Shown: positions 25,516 through 33,500 of the stretch, one piece after another | Layout of the letters: each line of letters begins with the position of its first letter | Numbering within the stretch: position 1 is the stretch's first letter | Assembly: GCA_038244815.1 (NCBI GenBank) | Contig: JBBRTB010000011.1 | Location: 62,001 to 126,000, forward strand | From: DASVHS01 sp038244815 | Lineage (GTDB): Bacteria; Acidobacteriota; Thermoanaerobaculia; Gp7-AA8 | DNA: 64,000 bases | Direction: 5' to 3' | Program-made: the position numbers and the translations under genes | Notes under the pieces: model-generated | What the model was told of the DNA's origin: nothing | What the model saw: only the letters and a program-made list of their open reading frames with translations | Databases searched by the model: none

Positions 25516-27074
25516 ATCGAAACCGCCGCGTCGCTCAGGCGGACAAAGCCGGGGATGCGCTCGCCGCCGTAAAGCCGCGACCAGACCGTCCGGCCTGCCA
25601 GTCGTGTGCGCAAATAGAGCTGGGGATCGACCCCGATCGTCGCGGCGGTGGCCGGGACGTAGGCCGGATGCGGCAGTACGAGGTAACGGACGCCGCGATC
25701 GCGGCAGTACTGCAGCAGCGTGGCCTGGCGCGTGGAGAGCATCGCCGAGATGGCATCGGTGAACACGTTCTCATCGGGCATGGAGCCGAAGTTGTCGATG
25801 ATCACGGGCTTGTCGCCGAGAACGTCGATGGCGTGTCCGAGCGACCAGGGTGCCAGGACCCGCCCGCGTGGGAGCGGCTGCAGCTGTTCGGCCACGACGC
25901 GATACTCCTCGTTCGACGGCTCGGGCGATCGGAACGTGTAGACGTCGTAGACGACGGGCGGAACGAGGACCAGCAGCGCCGCGAGCCAGGCGGTCTTTCG
26001 TTCGGCGACGAACAGCGCTCCTCCCACCGCGAACAGCGCGATGGCCACGACGAGAAACCGCCGGCTCGACAGCGCCAGCGCGAGATACACGATCGCGAAC
26101 AGCGCGACGGTGCGATGCCTGCGCCACACCAGCGGCGCGAAGAGAGCGCCGCCGGTGAGATTCGCGATGTCCGTGCCCGCGTATCCGGCGTGATGAAACA
26201 TCGGCTGAAACTCCAGGATCGAGGAAAGCCACGGATCGCCGCCGAAGAATCGCAGTCCCACCAACGCCTGCGGAGTGATGAGAGCGATCGCACCACCGGC
26301 GGCGAGCGCGATCGCCCGTGAGGTCCGCGTGGCCAGACCGCACGCCAGCGCGGCGCCGGAGAGCATCGCCACGTGCGGATATCCGAGGAACCATGCCGAG
26401 TCCGGGTAGCCGGAAGGGCGGGTCAGGCGGTAGAGAAGAACGACCGCGGCCGCGATCGCGAACGCTTTCGCTCCCTCCCGGTGGTCGTCGGAGAAGAAGA
26501 TGGACACGAACGCCACGCCGGCAGCGACGAAGAGGGCTGTCTGCACGAGCAGCGCGACCGCGATCGCTGCGCCGAGCGCGATCCCCTGGCGCCGCGACGC
26601 GAACAAGACGATCGCGAGCAGGAGCAACGGCTCGACGTAGTGATGATCGATGTGGCCCCGGCTCGAGACGCCGATGAGATACGGCGACAGCGCCAGCGTC
26701 AGGCCGCCCGTCGCTGCCGCGAGCGCGCCATATCGAGTCAGAAACCATGTGACGCAACCGGTAAACAACGCGAAGAAGAGCGGCGGAACGAATCCGAGGC
26801 CCGACGCTCGAAGCCCGAGTCCTCGAACGACGCCGCCCAGGGCCACGTCGTAGAGCGGAGGCCAGGGACAGAAAAGCCCGCTCACGCCGCGGTCGGGATC
26901 GGGATCGAGCACGCGCGGGAGGTGTTTCGCTGAAAACGTGATGCGCTCGAGGTGGTAGAGATCGTCGAACGGCGGAATCGCACCTCCTGCCAGACGCATC
27001 AGCAGTGCGATCGCGAAGATCGTGAGCGACAGACCCAGTGCCAGCCTCTTGCGTTCCGTGCTCGTTTCCTTCAC
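25500..27074 (-). CDS. STT3/AglB-like oligosaccharyltransferase-type membrane protein
   Basis: 524 residues, GTG start, about 11-13 membrane helices and a C-terminal soluble part. In the first loop FDDLYHLERI supplies an acidic pair; later comes SRGHIDHHYVEPLL, which resembles the DHH(V)xE motif of archaeal STT3. After the last helix, APWSLGHAIDVLGDKPVIIDNFG corresponds to the region of the WWDYG motif, but the WWDYG core itself is absent. STT3 proteins move a lipid-linked glycan to Asn. The motif drift leaves open another GT-C transferase activity. Residues about 85-100 (GLGLRASGLG) are encoded by a drifted copy of the iterated 7-base repeat. First gene of a four-gene operon. Confidence 0.72.
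   Translation of the reverse strand: MKETSTERKRLALGLSLTIFAIALLMRLAGGAIPPFDDLYHLERITFSAKHLPRVLDPDPDRGVSGLFCPWPPLYDVALGGVVRGLGLRASGLGFVPPLFFALFTGCVTWFLTRYGALAAATGGLTLALSPYLIGVSSRGHIDHHYVEPLLLLAIVLFASRRQGIALGAAIAVALLVQTALFVAAGVAFVSIFFSDDHREGAKAFAIAAAVVLLYRLTRPSGYPDSAWFLGYPHVAMLSGAALACGLATRTSRAIALAAGGAIALITPQALVGLRFFGGDPWLSSILEFQPMFHHAGYAGTDIANLTGGALFAPLVWRRHRTVALFAIVYLALALSSRRFLVVAIALFAVGGALFVAERKTAWLAALLVLVPPVVYDVYTFRSPEPSNEEYRVVAEQLQPLPRGRVLAPWSLGHAIDVLGDKPVIIDNFGSMPDENVFTDAISAMLSTRQATLLQYCRDRGVRYLVLPHPAYVPATAATIGVDPQLYLRTRLAGRTVWSRLYGGERIPGFVRLSDAAVSIWKIE
26793..26831. repeat. Drifted 7-base iterated repeat inside the STT3-like gene
   Basis: On the minus strand it reads as CTCGGGC-type units giving GLGLRASGLG in the protein. 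Less regular than other members, so probably an older insertion, or convergent low-complexity sequence. Confidence 0.45.
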
Positions 27075-27123
27075 TCTAGTTTCGTCGTCAGTCCAGGACG
27101 GTCAAAAACAACCAGGAGCCCCA

Positions 27124-28386
27124 TTGGAACGGTTCGTCCGCAGTGCAATCGTTCTGTGCATCGCCATGATGCCGCTTGTCGCGCGCGGCGGTGAGGGGGG
27201 AATCATCTCCACCCGTTGCGGAGAAACCGAAATCGCGCTCGACGCGAAGCACTCGGTGGCGCTGCTTGACGGCTGCGGCGAACAATATCCGGAAGACCTC
27301 CTGTGGCATCTCGACCGGATCGATCAGATCATGGGAACGCTCGATGGGAAATTCGACCGGCGCAATCGAGGCCGGGGAACCGTCGTCTATGTCATCGATA
27401 CGGGTGTGCTCGCCGACCACGTGGAGTTCGAATCGGCGGACGGCCGTTCCCGGGTCATCGACGGCGTCGACAGCAGTGACGATGTTCCGCTCGGTGCGTC
27501 GGATTGCCGGAGCGCGAACAAGGCCCTGGCCCCCTGTTTCTCGAACTTCGATGAGCTGCCCGCGGCCTCGCACGGGACGAGCGTGGCCTCCATCATCGCC
27601 GGCAAAAACGTCGGAGTGGCACCCGACGCGCAGATCGTCAGCGTGCGCGTGATGAACGAGCGCGGCCTGGCCACGACCCGCAGTTATCTGGACGGGCTGA
27701 ACGCCATCATCCGTCACGCCTGGTCGCCGGCCGCGCCGCCGTTTCGAACGGCCATCGTGAACATCAGCGGCTGGGTGCTCGAGCAGATCATCGGCGCGCG
27801 GGAGTCTCATCCCGTACGGTTCGCCACCGTCGAGCAGAAGATCGAGGACATGGTGTCCGGCGTCGACGCGAATGGAGCCCCCGATCCCGACGGCAAGCGC
27901 TTTCTGTTCGTCGTTGCGGCGAACAACATCGACGGCGGCTGCGGTCTCTCCGGTTACGTCGACCGTTTCCCGGCCATCCTCGGCAAGCGGATCGACGGAG
28001 TGATCACCGTGGGCGGGATGACCGCCGAGAATTCGTGGTGGTATGGCAGCTGTCGCGGTGGCATCGAGGTCCTCGGTCCGGCCAAAGGGATCTTCAGCGC
28101 CACGATCACGGGCCGCAATCATTACCGCGGCAAGCGGCCGAATCTGCGGTCGGGGACGTCGTTCGCCGCGCCGGTGATCTCCGGCATCGCCGCGCTGCTC
28201 TTGTCCGAGCATCCCGATCTGACACCGGCGCAACTGGAGGCGTCGATCAACCGGACGCAGTCGCGGATCGACAACCTCTCCGCCGCCTTCGCCGATGGCA
28301 AAGTGGCGAACGTGGTGCCCGTCGAGCCGGCACGGACGATGATCTCCTCGGCGACCGCCTTAGATTTCGCCGCGGGCAATCAGTAG
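27124..28386 (+). CDS. Secreted subtilisin-like serine peptidase (S8)
   Basis: 420 residues from a TTG at 27124, chosen because CAGGAG lies 6 bases upstream and the first residues (ERFVRSAIVLCIAMMPLVARG) form a signal peptide. The catalytic triad is Asp92 (YVIDTGV), His150 (ASHGTSVASI) and Ser346 (SGTSFAAPV); the oxyanion Asn is in VVAANNID. Several Cys suggest disulfides and an extracellular location. It lies divergent to the STT3-like operon with 49 bases between. There is no separate I9 propeptide domain of clear length, so activation is uncertain. Confidence 0.92.
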   Translation: MERFVRSAIVLCIAMMPLVARGGEGGIISTRCGETEIALDAKHSVALLDGCGEQYPEDLLWHLDRIDQIMGTLDGKFDRRNRGRGTVVYVIDTGVLADHVEFESADGRSRVIDGVDSSDDVPLGASDCRSANKALAPCFSNFDELPAASHGTSVASIIAGKNVGVAPDAQIVSVRVMNERGLATTRSYLDGLNAIIRHAWSPAAPPFRTAIVNISGWVLEQIIGARESHPVRFATVEQKIEDMVSGVDANGAPDPDGKRFLFVVAANNIDGGCGLSGYVDRFPAILGKRIDGVITVGGMTAENSWWYGSCRGGIEVLGPAKGIFSATITGRNHYRGKRPNLRSGTSFAAPVISGIAALLLSEHPDLTPAQLEASINRTQSRIDNLSAAFADGKVANVVPVEPARTMISSATALDFAAGNQ

Positions 28387-28387
28387 G

Positions 28388-28540
28388 CGCTGGGTGCTCG
28401 GTACTGGGTCCTCGGTTACCTGCGCGACGGATCGGCTTCGTTCCTCAACCGAGGCCCGAGGCCCGAGGCCCTCCTCAGGTTATCCTGCAAGACGGCTTCC
28501 TTCCTCAACCGAGGACCGAGGACCGAGGACCGAGGACCCA
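28388..28540. repeat. Iterated GAGGCCC / GAGGACC repeat block upstream of parE
   Basis: Two half-blocks (28388-28471 and 28495-28538) each start with a CTTCCTTCCTCAACC or CTTCGTTCCTCAACC lead and then repeat CGAGGCC or CGAGGAC units. The block ends 5-6 bases before the parE TTG, taking the place of the expected ribosome binding site. Confidence 0.75.
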
Positions 28541-28544
28541 TCCA

Positions 28545-30437
28545 TTGACCTCCACCTACGACTCATCCGCGATCGAAGTCCTCACCGGGCTCGAGCCGGT
28601 GCGCAAGCGCCCCGGCATGTACACCATGACCGAGAGGCCGAATCATCTCGCCCAGGAGGTGATCGACAACTCCGCCGACGAGGCCATCGCCGGTTTCGCC
28701 GACGAGATCTCGGTGACGCTGCACGACGACGGATCGCTCACCGTAACCGACAACGGGCGCGGCATGCCGGTCGACAAGCACGCCAAGGAGGGCGTGACCG
28801 GCGTCGAAGTAATCCTCACGCGCCTGCACGCCGGAGCGAAGTTCTCTGACAAGAACTACCGCTTCTCCGGCGGGCTGCACGGCGTGGGCGTATCGGTGGT
28901 CAATGCGCTCTCGAAGAAGCTGCAGGTGTGGGTGCGCCGCGACGGCAACGAATACTTCATGTGGTTCGCCGACGGGAAAAAGAAGCAGGAGCTGAAGGTC
29001 TCGGGTCAGGTCGGCAAGCGCAACACCGGCACCACGGTCCGTTTCTGGCCGGACGAGAAGTTCTTCGACACGGTCCGATTCAACATCCCGCGCCTCAAGC
29101 ATGTGATGCGAGCGAAGGCGGTGCTCTCGCCCGGACTGCGCATGCGCTTCACGAGCGAAGTCGACAAGGCCGACAACGAAGAGTGGTTCTACGAGGACGG
29201 TCTCAAAGACTATCTCCTGTCCGAGCTGGCCGGAGCGACGACCGTTCCGGAGGAGCCGTTCCGCAGTCATTTCAAAGGACACGATCACGAAGTCGACTGG
29301 GCCGTCCTGTGGATGCCGGAGGACAGCGACATCATCGGCGAGAGCTACGTCAATCTCCTCCCCACGACGCAGGGCGGCACGCATGTCAACGGATTCCGCA
29401 CCGGCCTGACCGAAGCCATCCGGGAGTTCTGCGAGTTCCGCAACCTTCTTCCGCGCGGGGTGAAGCTGACGCCCGAGGACGTGTGGGCGCGCTGCAGCTA
29501 CATCCTCGCGGTGCGGATGAGCGATCCACAGTTCACCGGTCAGACGAAGGATCGCCTGTCGTCGAGAGAAGCCTCCGCGTTCGTCTCCGGCGTCACCCAG
29601 GACGCGTTCTCGCTCTGGCTCAATCAGAACACGGCGCACGCGGAGCAGATCGCGAAGGTGGCCATCGACCAGGCCATGATCCGCCTGCGCCAGGGGAAGA
29701 AGGTCGAGCGCAAGAAGCTGACGAGTGGTCCGGCCCTGCCGGGCAAGCTCGCCGACTGCACGAGCCAGGACCTCAATCGCACGGAGTTGTTCCTCGTCGA
29801 AGGCGATTCCGCGGGCGGCTCGGCCAAGCAGGCCCGCGACCGCGAGTTCCAGGCCATCATGCCGCTGCGCGGCAAGATCCTGAACACCTGGGAGGTAGAG
29901 TCGAACGAAGTCCTCTCCTCGCAGGAAGTGCACGACATCGCCGTAGCCCTCGGCGTCGATCCCGGATCGGCGAATGTCGACGGTCTGCGCTATGGAAAGG
30001 TGTGCATTCTGGCCGACGCCGATTCCGACGGCGCGCACATCGCCACGTTGCTCTGCGCGTTGTTCGTGCGGCACTTCCACAAGCTCGTCGAGGACGGCCG
30101 CGTGCACGTGGCCATGCCTCCGCTCTATCGCATCGACGTCGGCAAGAACGTCTACTACGCGCTCGACGATCAGGAGCGCGACGGCATCCTGGCCCGCATC
30201 GACGCCGAGGGGATCCGGGGGAAGGTCAACATCCAGCGGTTCAAGGGGTTGGGTGAGATGAACCCGTTGCAGCTGCGCGAGACGACCATGTCGCCCGACA
30301 CGCGCCGGCTGGTGCAGCTGACGCTCGACGAGAGCGAGGCCATGGCCACGATCGACATGCTCCTGGCTAAGAACCGCGCCCCGGACCGGAAGCAGTGGCT
30401 GACCGAGGAGGGGAACAAGGCAGAGGTTCTGGGGTAG
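28545..30437 (+). CDS. parE: DNA topoisomerase IV subunit B
   Basis: 630 residues from a TTG at 28545. The GHKL ATPase motifs are EVIDNSADEAIAGF, VTDNGRGMPVD and GGLHGVGVSVVNALS. The transducer has the QTK loop (TGQTKDRLSS), and TOPRIM motifs are LVEGDSAGGSAKQ and LADADSDGAHI, with a C-terminal IQRFKGLGEMNP. The absence of the about 170-residue GyrB insertion and the length point to ParE. With ParC (37925-40237) it forms the A2B2 topoisomerase IV that decatenates chromosomes. The repeat block immediately upstream replaces a ribosome binding site; no ATG lies near, so the start is by homology. Confidence 0.94.
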   Translation: MTSTYDSSAIEVLTGLEPVRKRPGMYTMTERPNHLAQEVIDNSADEAIAGFADEISVTLHDDGSLTVTDNGRGMPVDKHAKEGVTGVEVILTRLHAGAKFSDKNYRFSGGLHGVGVSVVNALSKKLQVWVRRDGNEYFMWFADGKKKQELKVSGQVGKRNTGTTVRFWPDEKFFDTVRFNIPRLKHVMRAKAVLSPGLRMRFTSEVDKADNEEWFYEDGLKDYLLSELAGATTVPEEPFRSHFKGHDHEVDWAVLWMPEDSDIIGESYVNLLPTTQGGTHVNGFRTGLTEAIREFCEFRNLLPRGVKLTPEDVWARCSYILAVRMSDPQFTGQTKDRLSSREASAFVSGVTQDAFSLWLNQNTAHAEQIAKVAIDQAMIRLRQGKKVERKKLTSGPALPGKLADCTSQDLNRTELFLVEGDSAGGSAKQARDREFQAIMPLRGKILNTWEVESNEVLSSQEVHDIAVALGVDPGSANVDGLRYGKVCILADADSDGAHIATLLCALFVRHFHKLVEDGRVHVAMPPLYRIDVGKNVYYALDDQERDGILARIDAEGIRGKVNIQRFKGLGEMNPLQLRETTMSPDTRRLVQLTLDESEAMATIDMLLAKNRAPDRKQWLTEEGNKAEVLG

Positions 30438-30484
30438 GTTTTCGGTACGTTCTCCCTCGAGGGGCGCGCCGGGAGGAGCGGTCC

Positions 30485-30493
30485 TGCTACAAT
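30485..30493 (+). promoter_or_regulatory. Extended -10 element (TGCTACAAT) of the giant surface-protein gene
   Basis: TGC-TACAAT is a strong extended -10, about 98 bases before the ATG at 30591; no clear -35. A 5' leader of about 90 bases with GGAGAGG ribosome binding site would follow. The leader shows no known riboswitch. Confidence 0.45.
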
Positions 30494-30590
30494 CTGCCGA
30501 TCCGATTTTCAGCGACTGATCGCGCCGTGTTTTGCGGGTCTCTCTCGCCGCGAAAACGGAACATACGCCAGCTCAAACGGAGAGGTCTCC

Positions 30591-33500
30591 ATGGATAACT
30601 TTGTGCCCCCGAGCAAACGCAGCCGGTCGCTCCTCTGCACCAGCTTCGCGGTCAGTTTCGTCGCCATCATCGTCGTCGCGGTCGTCATCGGATTCACGGC
30701 CCAGGCGGCGAACTACAGCGCCTTCGCCGCAGGGTCGGTGAACTGGACCGCGACGACGGTATCGGGCTTTTCCTGGGGTTGCACGACGACCGGAGGGACC
30801 GACTCGTGCGGAGCGTATCCGGGCCAGTTACCGAATCCCGGCGGCGACACGGCGGTCATCACCACCTCCGGCGGTCCGCTCTTGATCACCGTCGACTCCA
30901 ACATTCCCAATCCTGTCACGATGGATCTGGGCGGCTTCAACGGTTCCACGGTCGATGTCGCATCCGGAGGCACCCTCCGGTTGGCGGGCGCCTCGGTCCT
31001 GCAATCGCTGGAGACGCTCTCGATCAGCGGCGGAACGTTGACCAACAACGGCACGCTGGCGGTCACCGGCAGCAGCGGTCCGTCACTGGTTCTCAACAGC
31101 GGCACGTTCGATGGTGCCGGCACGACGAACATCGGTGGGCTCGGCGGCACGTTCAACATCGTCGCGTCCGCTGCGTCGGCGATCAATCAGCAGACCATCA
31201 ACAACGCGAAGTTCACGAACTTCAACACCGGCGGAACGGTGGCGATGGGTTTGGGTGCGACGTTCATGAACCAGCCGGGCGGCATCTTCAACGCCAATGG
31301 CGGCGGCACGATCTCACAGGGAGCGGGTCTGGCGCTGTTCAACAACGCATCGACCTTTCAGAAAACGGGGGGCGCCGCCTTCACCGTAGGTGTTCCGTTC
31401 GCCAACACCGGCCTCGTGTCGCTGCCGGCAACGGGACTGGCGCTCAATCTTCTGGGCGGCTCGACCTCGAGCGGAGCGACCTGGAACCTCGGCGTGGGTG
31501 GCGCGATCAACTTCAGCGGCTCGCACGCATTCAGCGGCGCGCAGTCGTTTCTCGGCACGGGCACTCTGACCATCAACCCGGCGGGGTCGTGGAAAATCGG
31601 CACGCCCGCGCCGCTGTCGATTCCGGCCTTGATGAACCTCACGAACAACGGAACTCTCGACCTGGCCAGTTCCCCCTCGTTCGAGACGCTCAATGTCGGC
31701 GGTAATTTCGCGCAGGGCGCTGCCGGCATGTCCCTTTTCAAGATCGGGCCGCCTAACGGGAGTTCGGACGTGGTCAACGTCACGGGCAGCTCCACGCTCG
31801 CCGGAAACCTCACTGCCTCGCTGGGCAGTTTGTACGCACCGGTCAACGGCGACACGTTCACGGTCCTGACGGCGCTCGGGACTCGTACGGCTGATTTCAC
31901 CACCTACACCTTGCCCTTGTTCCCCGGCGGAATCTTCACTTCGCAGTACTTCGGTGCCGGGCCTGAAAATCTGCAACTCGTTGCCGCGCCCGCGATCGAC
32001 ATCGGCGTGGGCAAGACCGGTCCGGCCAGCGTCCTTCACAACCAGGACGCCACGTACACGGTGAGCGTGACGAATGCCGCCGGTTCTTCGACCGCAACAA
32101 ACGTCGTCCTCAGCGATAACTTCTCATCCGGGTTGTATCAAGCCGGCTCGTCAAGCCCGTTCTGCGGACTGCTTGGGCCCGGTGTGCTCAGTTGCACGAT
32201 TCCGTCGATCGCCCCGGGCGCGACGGTGAATCTGCCGATCGTCATCAACGCCAACACGCTTGGAACGATCGTCAACTCGGCGTCGTTCATCTCTGCCAAC
32301 GAAATCGATACGAATTCCGCCAACAACAACAGCCCGGCAGTGAGCACAACCGTGGTAGCAGTCGCCGATCTCGCGCTCACGAAGACCGGACCACCGACTG
32401 CCGTCGCCGGCGCTCCGCTCGCATACACGATCACGGTCAACAACGCCGGACCGGACACGGCAACCGGACTGACCGTCACCGATACGATGCCCGCCGGCAC
32501 GACCGCGATTTCCCCGGCCGGACCGGGCTGGGCCTGTTCCGTCGTCACGAGCACGGTGACGTGCACGCTGGCCACTCTGGCGCCCGGGCCCGCCTCTCCG
32601 ATTACGATCAACGCCAACGCTCCGGCGGCTGGCGGCCCGATCAACAATACTGCCACCGTCACGTCGACCTCCAGCGATCCGAACGGCACCGACAACAGCG
32701 CCACCTGGACCACGACCGTGACCGCCTCGGCCGACATCGGCATCACCAAGACCGGTGCGGCCGTCGTGACGGCGGGACAGAACGCGACCTACACGTTCAA
32801 CGTCGTCAACAACGGTCCGTCGGCCGTTCCGAGCGTGACCGTCAACGACACGCCCGGCGCGGGTCTGACGTTCGTCTCCGCGACCGCTCCGTGCGCGGGC
32901 GGATTCCCCTGCACGCTGCCGGGACTCGCTTCCGGCGGCAGTTCCTCGTTCACGGCGACATTTGCAGTCAGCCCGTCCGCGACGGGCACCGTCACCAATG
33001 GTGCCAGCGCCGCCGCGGCGGGCGTCAGCGATCCGAATTCAGCGAACGACGCGTCACCTCCAGCGTCCGCCGCCGTGGCGATCAACTCCGATGTGCAGAT
33101 CGCGAAGACAGGACCGGCGTCCGCGTCCCCCGGCCAGGCCATCACGTACAGCATCACTGTCACGAACCTCGGTCCGTCGACGGCGACCGGTGTGACCGTC
33201 AGCGATCCCACGCCGGCCCAGACCACCGCTGGTTCGGTCTCCAGCTCTCCGTCTCTCTGCGCGTCACTTCCGTGCACCATTCCCACGCTGGCACCGGGAA
33301 GCAGCGTGATCATCAGCGCCGGTTTCACGGTCAACTCGTCGGCGGCGGGCTCCATCAGCAACAGCGCGAGCGTCACCTCCACGTCGACCGACAGTAACGG
33401 CACGAACAACACTGCCGCGGCGGTCACCACGATCACGCCGCAGGCCGATCTGAAGATCACGAAGAGCGGTCCGGCTGGTTTCCCCACGGGCGGCGGGCCC

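Noticed and set aside
28387..28544. N-terminal extension of ParE through the repeat block
   Set aside because: The frame is open only because the 7-base repeat holds no stops; no ATG or GTG lies in frame there, and family N-termini begin near TSTYDSSAIEVL.
28563..30107. 514-residue frame antisense to parE
   Set aside because: Shadow of a gene with complete topoisomerase motifs.
30438..30590. Riboswitch in the leader of the giant surface gene
   Set aside because: No conserved riboswitch core or regulated metabolic gene; only a promoter-like TGCTACAAT and a ribosome binding site.
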